Of a stretch of DNA of 64,000 bases, positions 8,881 through 17,138 are shown piece by piece. The stretch is from Bacteroidota bacterium (lineage in GTDB: Bacteria; Bacteroidota; Bacteroidia; 2-12-FULL-35-15), in assembly GCA_003151815.1 (NCBI GenBank), contig PLYN01000024.1, positions 35,519-99,518 of the forward strand, written 5' to 3'. Made by a program: the position numbers and the translations under genes. The notes under the pieces are model-generated. The model was given only the letters and a program-made list of their open reading frames with translations. It was not told the origin of the DNA and did no database searches. Numbering within the stretch: the stretch's first letter is position 1; each line of letters begins with the position of its first letter.

Positions 8881-11800
8881 ATGAAAAACATAAAAAAAAT
8901 TATCAAAGTAAGTTTACTTACAGTTGGGTTTTTACTTTCTGTAAAAAGTAGTTACTCACAATTGATCTCGGATCATTTTTTTGGTGAAAACACCTGGATG
9001 CCGGATACCATTGGTGATTACAAAGCGTGTAAAGAGCCGCCATGTATTTTATATGGTAAATTGCATAAACAATGGAGCAACATTAAAAGTAGTGGAGCAT
9101 CAATTGTTCGTTTTGGAGGTATTGCAGCTGACAAAAACATGCCAACTAATTATCAATATATAAAGATGATCGATTCCATTCGTGCAAAAGGTATGGAGCC
9201 AATTATTCAAGTTCCATTTTGTAATAATCGTTATACCGCTCAACAAGCAGCCGATATTGTTAAGTATATAAATATTATTAAAGGCAAAAAAATTAAATAC
9301 TGGATCATTGCAAACGAACCTGATCTGAGTTATTCCTTCACTACTTCTTCACAAATAGCGCAATATTTTAAACCTTTTGCTTCAGCAATGAAAGCAGTGG
9401 ACCCATCCATCCTTATTGTGGGGCCCGAATGTGCCTGGTTTAATCAAACCATTTTAACAGGTTTAACAACTCCGAATGGTCCTGATGACATTACAGGTAA
9501 AGATGCATCCGGAAATTATTACCTTGATATTATTTCTTTTCATACTTATCCTTTTGATGGAACTCAAACTAGAGCTGATGTTGTTTCAAAATTAACAGCT
9601 CCCAATTCATTAAATGAGAATTTGGCTTATCTAAACACTCGTGTAGCTAATTGTAATTCTGCGCATAATAGAACAGGTGTAGCATTACTAAAGACAGCTA
9701 TTACAGAGGCGAATATAAATTGGCAAAACAACACTTCAGATAATTTAAATGGCTTAGGTGCCAATAGTTTTATTGGTGGTCAATTTATGGCGGAAATGAT
9801 GGGCATTGGAATGAAAAATAATTTAGATTTTATTAATATCTGGAGTGTAATTGAAGGAAATTCAACGGCCAGCAATATTGGTTTTATAGATGCTACTACC
9901 AATAATAAAAAGCCATTGTATTATCATTTTAAACTTCTTGCCAACAATTTCAAAGGAAATTATTTGAACGGTATTACTAACCAGGTAAATGTTAAATCCT
10001 TTGGAAGTCAGAATGCGCAACAAACTTCAGTACTGATTTTAAATGAAGATCTTACCAATAATTATAATTTCACCGTTCGATTAGATAATTCAGCTATTTC
10101 AGGAAATGGTGGATTAAATATTAACATAAATGCAGGATTGAATAAAGAGTATTCCGGTGTTATTAGTAATCAGTCTACCACTATTTTGAAGTTTGATGCG
10201 GCAGGAAATTTAATAGAAAAAACGGAATATAAACTTTCAGGAAATGCTGATGTCAATCTTGCTCCAACAGTTACAACATTGCCTTCTGCTTTGTCAGCAA
10301 TAATTATTCCGGCTGCTTCAACTACCATTTGTTCTGGAAGCAGTGTAACATTAAATGCGAATGTTGGAACAGGTTATTCATATCAGTGGAAAAAAGATAA
10401 TACTTCTTTAGCGGGTGCTACCAACTCATCATATATAGCGAATGCCGCCGGAAATTATTCGGTTAGCATAACTTCCGCAGAAATAACTACTACATCTGCA
10501 GCAACAACAATCACGTTATTGCCTGCTCCAATTGCTTCAATTACGCCTCAGGGTGCAACCTCATTTATTGCAGGTGATAGTGTTGTTTTAAATGCAACTA
10601 CAGGAACAGATTACATTTACCAATGGAAAAAAGATAATATAGGTATTAATGGTGCAACTAACACTTCTTATGTTGCAAATCAGTCAGGGGCTTACCAAAT
10701 AAAAACTACCTTGGGTATTTGCAACAATTGGTCTGCTCCACTATCAATTACTGTCTTTCCAAAAGCAACGATCACTGCTGCCGGTGCAACTAATTTTTGC
10801 TCAGGTGGAAATGTTAAGTTGAATGCAAATGTTGTTAAAGGATATGCTTATCAATGGAAAAAAGATAATGTTGCTATTGCCGGATCAACCGATTCATCTT
10901 ACATTGCTATAGAATCCGGTGGTTATTCTGTTGTCGCAACTATTGCAGGCCTTACAACAACTTCAGGGATTCAAGTTATAAAAGTAACACCTTTACCTAG
11001 CGCTATTATAACAGCAGCAAGTGCAACTTCATTTGTTGAAGGTAATAGTGTAGTTCTAAATGCAACTACCGGAACAGGATATACTTATCAATGGAAAAAA
11101 GATAATGAACTTATAACAGGAGCTACCAATGGATCATATACAACTTCCATAGCCGGATCATACCAGGTAGAAATTACTTCAGAAATTTGTAAATCATTAT
11201 CCGCTTCAGTTACCGTTGCTGTTCTGCCAATAGCGGTGATCACTGCAGCAGGTAGCACGAGTTTTTGTGCCGGAGGAAACGTAAGGTTGAATGCTAAAGT
11301 AATGACAGGGTATACGTTTCAATGGAAAAAGGATAATATCGAGATTGCCGGAGCAACCGATTCATTATACATTGCTGCTGCGTCAGGAAGTTATTCGGTG
11401 GTTGTAACTAAAGGAGGCAATACAAATACTTCAACAGCAATTGCCGTTACAGCAATATCTGTTCCTGTTGCAACAATTACTCCTTTAGGCGCAACAACAA
11501 TATGTTCCGGTACTGTTGGTTTACAAGCAAATACGGGTTCCGGCTTGATCTATCAATGGAAAAAAGATAATAATGCAATAGATGGAGCTACCAATTCTTC
11601 TTATTCAGCAACTGTTACAGGATCTTATCAAATAAGAGTTACACAAGGTTCATGCACATCGTGGTCAGCACCATTAAGTGTAAGTATTCAAGGTGATAAA
11701 AATGCCACGATAACACCGGATGGACCAATCACATTTTGTTCCGGTGGTAAAGTAGTATTGTATGCTAATACTTGTTCCGACTATTTATATCAATGGAAGA

Positions 11801-12282
11801 AAAATGGAGCAAATATTAAAGGAGCAACTGCATCATCATATATTGCTACAACTTCCGGAAGCTATCAGGTAAAAATTACGTCAAGTGCATTCACAGAATG
11901 GTCGGCACCTTTATCGGTAACGGTTAATAACTGCAAGCCTTCCGGTTCAATTGCAAGTAAAGAATTGACTTTGGATTCAACTACTGTTACATCTTTATCG
12001 AACGAGGAAAATGTTAATAGTATTTTTGAAATTAATGTATTTCCAAATCCATCAAATGGAAAATTTACGATACAATTAAGTAATAAAAATTCCGAACAAA
12101 ATAATATTGAAATTCAACTTATCAATTCTAACGGACAAGAGGTTTACCATGAAAACGGTAATTTCTTAAATGGCAAAGAAGAAATAATATTGGGAGACAA
12201 TATTACATCCGGACTTTATATCATGAGAGTGATGGTTGGAAATAACATTATCATTAAAAGAATTATAATTAATAATCTTTAA
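8881..12282 (+). CDS. Secreted clan GH-A glycoside hydrolase with seven Ig-like repeats and T9SS sorting domain
   Basis: 1133 residues. Signal peptide 1-26 (SSYSQ), catalytic (beta/alpha)8-type domain about 28-450. The likely acid/base is E146 in WIIANEPDL and the likely nucleophile E276 in TAITEANINW; SFHTYPF lies between them, as in clan GH-A families. The exact GH family cannot be fixed here. From about 470 to 1050 there are seven tandem Ig-like repeats of about 82 residues, each with a YQWKKDN-type core. A type-A T9SS domain (FPNPSNGKFTIQL) closes the protein. The paralogue at 13008-14735 has the same first 460 residues and the same tail but none of the repeats. The repeats probably hold the catalytic domain away from the cell surface or bind glycan. 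Substrate unknown. Confidence 0.82.
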   Translation: MKNIKKIIKVSLLTVGFLLSVKSSYSQLISDHFFGENTWMPDTIGDYKACKEPPCILYGKLHKQWSNIKSSGASIVRFGGIAADKNMPTNYQYIKMIDSIRAKGMEPIIQVPFCNNRYTAQQAADIVKYINIIKGKKIKYWIIANEPDLSYSFTTSSQIAQYFKPFASAMKAVDPSILIVGPECAWFNQTILTGLTTPNGPDDITGKDASGNYYLDIISFHTYPFDGTQTRADVVSKLTAPNSLNENLAYLNTRVANCNSAHNRTGVALLKTAITEANINWQNNTSDNLNGLGANSFIGGQFMAEMMGIGMKNNLDFINIWSVIEGNSTASNIGFIDATTNNKKPLYYHFKLLANNFKGNYLNGITNQVNVKSFGSQNAQQTSVLILNEDLTNNYNFTVRLDNSAISGNGGLNININAGLNKEYSGVISNQSTTILKFDAAGNLIEKTEYKLSGNADVNLAPTVTTLPSALSAIIIPAASTTICSGSSVTLNANVGTGYSYQWKKDNTSLAGATNSSYIANAAGNYSVSITSAEITTTSAATTITLLPAPIASITPQGATSFIAGDSVVLNATTGTDYIYQWKKDNIGINGATNTSYVANQSGAYQIKTTLGICNNWSAPLSITVFPKATITAAGATNFCSGGNVKLNANVVKGYAYQWKKDNVAIAGSTDSSYIAIESGGYSVVATIAGLTTTSGIQVIKVTPLPSAIITAASATSFVEGNSVVLNATTGTGYTYQWKKDNELITGATNGSYTTSIAGSYQVEITSEICKSLSASVTVAVLPIAVITAAGSTSFCAGGNVRLNAKVMTGYTFQWKKDNIEIAGATDSLYIAAASGSYSVVVTKGGNTNTSTAIAVTAISVPVATITPLGATTICSGTVGLQANTGSGLIYQWKKDNNAIDGATNSSYSATVTGSYQIRVTQGSCTSWSAPLSVSIQGDKNATITPDGPITFCSGGKVVLYANTCSDYLYQWKKNGANIKGATASSYIATTSGSYQVKITSSAFTEWSAPLSVTVNNCKPSGSIASKELTLDSTTVTSLSNEENVNSIFEINVFPNPSNGKFTIQLSNKNSEQNNIEIQLINSNGQEVYHENGNFLNGKEEIILGDNITSGLYIMRVMVGNNIIIKRIIINNL

Positions 12283-12293
12283 ATATATTTTTA

Positions 12294-12327
12294 AAAAACC
12301 TATCCTGAGATCAGGATAGGTTTTTTT
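12294..12327 (+). terminator. Intrinsic terminator after the first GH-A gene
   Basis: A perfect stem (AACCTATCCTGA with its complement) around GATC is followed by a run of seven T. It is also flanked by A on the other side, so it can serve the convergent response-regulator gene as well. Confidence 0.85.
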
Positions 12328-12364
12328 AATTTTAATTACCATAGTGTAAAGTAATTTAATACTT

Positions 12365-12772
12365 TCAATTCACGGAGAGATGAAGATCTTTATTGCATCT
12401 TCTGGACTCATATTGTATACAGTGCTTTACCTTTTTCAATAAAGTGTCCAATTCATAAGGTTTAACAAGATAATCATCAGCACCTTGTTCCAACGCTCTG
12501 GTTAAATAATTTTTTTCAGACATTGTAGTACTAAAAATAAATGGTATTAGAGATGTTTGAGCCGTTTCCGAAAGAAATCGAAGAACTTCGTAACCATCCA
12601 TTTTTGGCATTAAAATATCACAAACTATTAAATCAGGAATAAACTTGTTGGCAAGTTCAAGTCCGATTTTTCCATTATTTGTTCCAAGTATATTATAACC
12701 TTCTATTTCGAGATATTCAGTCAAATTCTCTAGAAAATCATTGTTATGTTCAATCAGCAAAATTGTTTTCAT
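12365..12772 (-). CDS. Single-domain response regulator (CheY-like)
   Basis: 135 residues from the ATG at 12772, a receiver domain with no output domain. The phospho-acceptor is D52 in IVCDILMPKMDGYE, and the conserved Lys is in YLVKPY. The acidic pocket that normally reads DD is here EH (LLIEHN), so Mg2+ binding may be altered. The frame is open to an upstream ATG at 12832, but the -7 box of the regulon promoter (12802-12809) lies inside that extension. The downstream ATG is therefore the start. It is transcribed divergently from the second glycosidase. Such proteins act in phosphorelays or bind a partner; the hybrid kinase/HPt pair at 57.9-60.6 kb is a possible donor (inference). Confidence 0.85.
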   Translation of the reverse strand: MKTILLIEHNNDFLENLTEYLEIEGYNILGTNNGKIGLELANKFIPDLIVCDILMPKMDGYEVLRFLSETAQTSLIPFIFSTTMSEKNYLTRALEQGADDYLVKPYELDTLLKKVKHCIQYESRRCNKDLHLSVN

Positions 12773-12801
12773 AGTCGTTTGATTATTTGTGGTTGCAATT
12801 G

Positions 12802-12865
12802 CAATGATAGTCCTGCCTCCCCTTTGCTTCATTTCTTTTTCGTTTAATTCTTATTTATAATAGCC
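12802..12865 (-). promoter_or_regulatory. Regulon promoter of the CheY-like gene
   Basis: On the minus strand: GGCTATT (12865-12859), CGAAAAA starting at 12842, and TATCATTG (12809-12802), one mismatch to TAnnTTTG. AACGACT lies 21 bases upstream of GGCTATT. The placement decides the start of the gene (12772, not 12832). Confidence 0.75.
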
Positions 12866-12928
12866 AAAAACTGTTAAATAGTCGTTGGTGGCATAACATT
12901 AGTAATATATGCTCGTAATACGAACAGT

Positions 12929-12977
12929 GAATCGCCGAAAGGGAGATTAAAATCGCCCAGAACAATAAACGAATCGC
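12929..12977 (+). promoter_or_regulatory. Three 21-base-phased repeats upstream of the second GH-A glycosidase
   Basis: GAATCGC at 12929, AAATCGC at 12950 and GAATCGC at 12971 are spaced exactly 21 bases apart, ending 30 bases before the ATG at 13008. The array is shared with the paralogue at 8881 (8792-8840), although the sequence between the repeats has diverged more. Confidence 0.55.
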
Positions 12978-13007
12978 TAATGAGTTTTTTAAACTAAATC
13001 ATATATC

Positions 13008-14735
13008 ATGAAAAACATAAAAAAAATATTTCAAGTAAGTTTACTTACAATGAGTTTGTTTTTTTCAATGAAGAGTGGTTATGCACAAGTAATTTCAAAT
13101 CATTTTTTTGGTGAAAATGCATGGATGCCTGATACCATTGGGGATTACCAAGCATGTAAAGAACCACCATGTATTTTAAATGGTAAACTGCATAAACAAT
13201 GGGGCAACATTAAAAACAGTGGAACATCCATTGTTCGTTTTGGAGGTATTGCTCCTGATAAAAATATGCCAACCAATTATCAATACATCAAGATGATTGA
13301 TTCCATTCGTGCAAATGGTATGGAGCCAATAATGCAAGTACCTTTTTATAATAACCGTTATACAGCTCAACAAGCAGCGGATATTGTTAAATTTATAAAT
13401 GTTACAAAAAACGAAAAAATTAAATACTGGATCATCGCGAATGAACCCGATCTAGGTTATTCTTATACTACTTCGGCACAGATAGCTCAATATTTTAGAC
13501 CATTTGCTTCAGCTATGAAAGCGATTGATCCATCCATCTTGATTATCGGACCTGAAATATCAAGTTTTAATCAAACTATAATGAATGGTTTAACAACACC
13601 AAATGGACCAGATGATATCACAGGAAAAGATGCATCAGGAAATTACTACCTCGATGTTATTTCTTTTCATACCTATCCTTTTAATGGAAGTCAAACCAGA
13701 GCACAAGTTGTTTCAAAATTAACGGCTCCCTATTCTTTGAATGATAATTTAATTTATCTAAACACCAGAGTAGCTGCTTGTAATATCGCTCATAATAGAA
13801 CAGGAGTAGCACTTCTTAAAACAGCTATTACAGAGGCGAATATCAATTGGCAAAATAGTGCTTCTGATAATTTATCCGGCGTAGGTGCCAATAGTTTTAT
13901 TGGAGGTCAATTTATTGCTGAAATGATGGGTATTGGAATGAAGAATAGTGTAGATTTTATTAATATATGGAGTGTCGTAGAAGGAAATTCAACAGTCAGT
14001 AACGTTGGTTTTATAGATGCCACTACGTATAATAAAAAACCTTCATTTTTTCATTTTAAACTTCTTGCCGAAAATTTTAAAGGAAATTACGTGAACGGTA
14101 TTACCAATCAGTCAAACGTAAAATCCTTTGGAAGTCAAGATGCTCAACAGGTTTCCGTTTTGATTTTAAACGAAGATCAAACCAATAATTATAATTTTAC
14201 TGTTCGTTTAAATAATGATAAGGCTAATGTAAACAATGCATTAATAATAAATATTAATGCAGGTATCAGCAAAGAATATGTAGGTAAAATATCAAGTCAA
14301 TCTTCTGTATTGCTTATTTTTAATGCTTCAGGAGATATTATTAAGAAGTATGAATATTCACTTAATGACAATGCAATGGCTAACCTTGCGCCTACTTATA
14401 CAGAATTCGCTTCTACAGTTATAACTCCTCCTGCTCCTGCTACTGATTCTGCAGTTGTAGCAACAACTATAAATGGGATTAGCAATGATTCTGAAATGAA
14501 AGTATTTCCAAATCCTTCAAACGGAAAGTTTACCATTCAATTTAATAATGAAAATTCCGAGCTAAAGAATATTCAACTTATTAATACAATCGGACAAGAG
14601 GTTTATAGCAAAAGCTCAACCTTCATAGGTGGTAACGAAGAAATAGAATTAGAAGGCAACATAGCCGCCGGAGCTTATATATTGAGGGTGATGGACGGAA
14701 AAAATACAACAACAAAAAAAATTATCATCAATTAA
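13008..14735 (+). CDS. Secreted clan GH-A glycoside hydrolase, short paralogue, T9SS type A
   Basis: 575 residues. It aligns without gaps over the first 450 residues to the protein at 8881-12282, including the signal peptide, the NEPDL acid/base (E146) and the ITEANINW nucleophile (E276). The seven Ig-like repeats are absent: the catalytic domain is joined by a short Pro/Thr/Ala linker (PPAPATDS) to a T9SS domain almost identical to that of the long form (FPNPSNGKFTIQF). The pair arose by duplication together with upstream DNA. Retention of both suggests forms of different reach from the cell surface (inference). The exact GH family and substrate are not determined. Confidence 0.82.
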   Translation: MKNIKKIFQVSLLTMSLFFSMKSGYAQVISNHFFGENAWMPDTIGDYQACKEPPCILNGKLHKQWGNIKNSGTSIVRFGGIAPDKNMPTNYQYIKMIDSIRANGMEPIMQVPFYNNRYTAQQAADIVKFINVTKNEKIKYWIIANEPDLGYSYTTSAQIAQYFRPFASAMKAIDPSILIIGPEISSFNQTIMNGLTTPNGPDDITGKDASGNYYLDVISFHTYPFNGSQTRAQVVSKLTAPYSLNDNLIYLNTRVAACNIAHNRTGVALLKTAITEANINWQNSASDNLSGVGANSFIGGQFIAEMMGIGMKNSVDFINIWSVVEGNSTVSNVGFIDATTYNKKPSFFHFKLLAENFKGNYVNGITNQSNVKSFGSQDAQQVSVLILNEDQTNNYNFTVRLNNDKANVNNALIININAGISKEYVGKISSQSSVLLIFNASGDIIKKYEYSLNDNAMANLAPTYTEFASTVITPPAPATDSAVVATTINGISNDSEMKVFPNPSNGKFTIQFNNENSELKNIQLINTIGQEVYSKSSTFIGGNEEIELEGNIAAGAYILRVMDGKNTTTKKIIIN

Positions 14736-14760
14736 TAATAATTTAAACTGCTTTTAAATA

Positions 14761-14797
14761 AAAATCCCATCCTGCTATAAGTGGGATGGGATTTTAA
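14761..14797 (+). terminator. Intrinsic terminator
   Basis: AAAATCCCATCC and its complement GGGATGGGATTTT enclose a short loop, just downstream of the second glycosidase gene. Confidence 0.75.
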
Positions 14798-14845
14798 ATT
14801 TATTCAATAAATTCATTCAACTATTAAATAATGATTCTCTTGTTC

Positions 14846-14909
14846 GGCTATCTGAAATGCCCTCTTAACGAATATAAAGAAAGCGGATATTGACATATAG
14901 GTACATTTG
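14846..14909 (+). promoter_or_regulatory. Regulon promoter of the DUF6629 gene
   Basis: GGCTATC (14846), CGAATAT (14869) and TACATTTG (14902-14909), with spacings of 16 and 26 bases. The -7 box ends 17 bases before the ATG at 14927, giving a very short leader. The upstream copy at -21 is not recognisable here. Confidence 0.8.
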
Positions 14910-14926
14910 AAAAAACGAAAAAAAAT

Positions 14927-15622
14927 ATGTGTTTTTCAGCTGAAGCCAGTTTTGGAGCAAGTGTAATTCTTGGTACTGTGGGTGTTATAACAGTGAGACA
15001 AGTTCAAACCAAATCGCAATTGCCTTTTGCAATCATTCCTTTTATTTTTTCATTTCAACAGTTTACAGAAGGTGTTTTGTGGATGACATTTCACAATAAC
15101 AATCTTGCTTTTTTGCAGCCAATTGCTACTTACACTTTTTTAATATTTGCTCAGATTGTTTGGCCTACATGGGTTCCTCTTTCAATTGTTTTGCTTGAAA
15201 AGGATGTTAGACGTAAAAAAATATTATACGTTATTTTAGGATTAGGGATACTATGTTCGGTTTATATAACATATAGTTTTTTATTCTACAATGTTCATTC
15301 TGAAATAAGTAATCATCATATTCAATATACTTTTGATTATCCTCATACAGCTCATTTTTTATGGTTAACAGGATTATTTTATTTTATTCCAACAGTTGTT
15401 TCTACTTTTATTTCCAGCGTTAAAAGAATGCAAATTCTTGGAATAATTATTTTACTTTCTTGTCTTATTACTAGAATATTAATGCAACAGCATTTTATTT
15501 CTGTATGGTGTTTCTTTGCTGCTCTTATAAGCGTAATTGTCCTTTTTATAATTTTCAGACTGCAAAAATCTGCAGATGTGCTTGATACCTTAACACCTCT
15601 ATCTACAACCTTTCAAAGGTAG
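14927..15622 (+). CDS. DUF6629-family integral membrane protein
   Basis: 231 residues with about seven hydrophobic segments. It starts MCFSAEASF, the signature of the DUF6629 family, followed by a conserved FQQFTEGVLW in the second helix. Family function is unknown; the proteins are common in environmental bacteria. There is no signal peptide, and the protein should sit in the inner membrane. It has its own regulon promoter 17 bases upstream and is separated from the next gene by a second such promoter, so it is monocistronic. Confidence 0.8.
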   Translation: MCFSAEASFGASVILGTVGVITVRQVQTKSQLPFAIIPFIFSFQQFTEGVLWMTFHNNNLAFLQPIATYTFLIFAQIVWPTWVPLSIVLLEKDVRRKKILYVILGLGILCSVYITYSFLFYNVHSEISNHHIQYTFDYPHTAHFLWLTGLFYFIPTVVSTFISSVKRMQILGIIILLSCLITRILMQQHFISVWCFFAALISVIVLFIIFRLQKSADVLDTLTPLSTTFQR

Positions 15623-15716
15623 ATTTCCTGTTTACTTGCTTCGCTACCCTTCACAAAGAAATCAATCAGGCAATACAAATTTAAACTATCACGATAACTA
15701 TTAAGATTCCTGTTTG

Positions 15717-15780
15717 GGCTATTGAAAATACCGCATCACCGAATACTGCTTTGTGGATACCCTTTTCTCTAATAGATTTG
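15717..15780 (+). promoter_or_regulatory. Regulon promoter of the GT4-GH57 operon
   Basis: GGCTATT (15717), CGAATAC (15740) and TAGATTTG (15773-15780). AACTATT lies exactly 21 bases upstream of GGCTATT, so all three phased sites are clear. The ATG is at 15835. Confidence 0.82.
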
Positions 15781-15834
15781 TTAGCGGAAGAAAATATGTT
15801 CATCATCTAAAAAGCAAAATATCAATAAATATCA

Positions 15835-17133
15835 ATGAAAAACCAGTTGCCAAAAGTTTTAATGTTAGGTTGGGAATTTCCACCGATAATTAATGGAGGG
15901 TTAGGAGTTGCATGTCATGACCTTTCTTGTGCCATGTCAGAGTTGGCAAATATTACAATGGTTGTGCCCAAATCCAGTCCCGACTTTAAAGTGAAAAACA
16001 TGAACTTAATTGGTATCAACAATATCGATCCCAATAGCTATGCGGATTCTTTTGATAATTCTTTCAATAACAAATTACCTTTCAAACTTCACTCAGTTCC
16101 TTCCGATCTTAATCCATATCATTCAGAGGCAATAAATTCTCACAATAACCCACATGGTTATAGGGATTCAAGTGTGATGGGTGGAAGTGAAATGAGAGAA
16201 TCTTTTAATATTGATAATTTATATGGAGGTGATGTTATTAATAAAGTTTTTCAATATGCTGAGATCACTTCCAACCTTGCTGCTAAAATCGATTTTGATG
16301 TTATTCATGCACATGACTGGATGACGATGCTTGCAGGTATTAAAATAAAACAACAAACAGGAAAACCTTTAGTGATGCATATTCATTCTTTGGAAGTTGA
16401 TAGGAGTGGGGTGGATAGTACAGGATGGGTGTATGACCTTGAAAAAAAAGGAATGGAATATGCTGATCTATTAATGCCGGTGAGCAATTTTACGGCAAAT
16501 AATATTCATCAGTATTATGGAATAAAAAAAAATAAAATGTCTGTAATACACAATGGTAGTATTGTTGTAGAACCATTTAAAAGTAAAAGAACATTCAAAG
16601 AAAAAACAGTTTTATTTGTTGGTCGTCTTACAAGACAAAAAGGACCCGAAAGATTCTTGGATATCGCGTCAAAGGTGTTGGAAAAAAATCCTGATGTTAG
16701 ATTTGTAATGGCAGGTGTTGGAGATTATTTTAAATCAATGCTTGAACAAAGTTCATATAAACATATTGGCAATCGTTTTCACATGACCGGATTTTTAAAT
16801 CAGGAAAAACTTAGGTATTTGTTTTCTGTTAGTGATGTTTATTGCATGCCTTCCGTATCTGAACCTTTTGGATTATCTGCTGTTGAAGCAGCTCAATTTG
16901 GAATTCCTTGTGTTATTTCCAAACAATCGGGAGTAGCAGAGGTATTAAGTGGAGCATTAAAATTTAATCATTGGGATGTAAACAAGGCTGCCAGTGACAT
17001 TTTAAATTTACTAAGCGATTCCGTTCTAAGGAAGAAAGTAGTTGAGGATGCTTCCCATAATTTGCAAAATATAACCTGGAATAATTCAGCACAAAAAATT
17101 ATGAATGCCTATTCGTCAAACAATTTTATTTAA
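15835..17133 (+). CDS. Family 4 glycosyltransferase, glycogen-synthase-like
   Basis: 432 residues, cytosolic, GT-B fold. The N-terminal Rossmann half begins LMLGWEFPPIINGGLGVACHDL, shortened here: the GGLG loop binds the nucleotide sugar. It also carries DVIHAHDWMT. The C-terminal half shows FVGRLTRQKGPERF and the retaining GT4 motif SEPFGLSAVEAAQFGIP with the E-x7-E pair. Its stop is 5 bases before a GH57 gene; GT4/GH57 pairs are typical of bacterial glycogen or maltodextrin metabolism. The likely role is alpha-glucan synthesis from a nucleotide sugar; the acceptor is unproven. Regulon promoter at 15717. Confidence 0.87.
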   Translation: MKNQLPKVLMLGWEFPPIINGGLGVACHDLSCAMSELANITMVVPKSSPDFKVKNMNLIGINNIDPNSYADSFDNSFNNKLPFKLHSVPSDLNPYHSEAINSHNNPHGYRDSSVMGGSEMRESFNIDNLYGGDVINKVFQYAEITSNLAAKIDFDVIHAHDWMTMLAGIKIKQQTGKPLVMHIHSLEVDRSGVDSTGWVYDLEKKGMEYADLLMPVSNFTANNIHQYYGIKKNKMSVIHNGSIVVEPFKSKRTFKEKTVLFVGRLTRQKGPERFLDIASKVLEKNPDVRFVMAGVGDYFKSMLEQSSYKHIGNRFHMTGFLNQEKLRYLFSVSDVYCMPSVSEPFGLSAVEAAQFGIPCVISKQSGVAEVLSGALKFNHWDVNKAASDILNLLSDSVLRKKVVEDASHNLQNITWNNSAQKIMNAYSSNNFI

Positions 17134-17138
17134 ACATC

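Noticed and set aside
10300..11930. Tandem repeats of the glycosidase as a CRISPR-like or satellite array
   Set aside because: The 82-codon period, intact frame and Ig-like YQWKK core show a protein repeat. No CRISPR array was found anywhere in the window.
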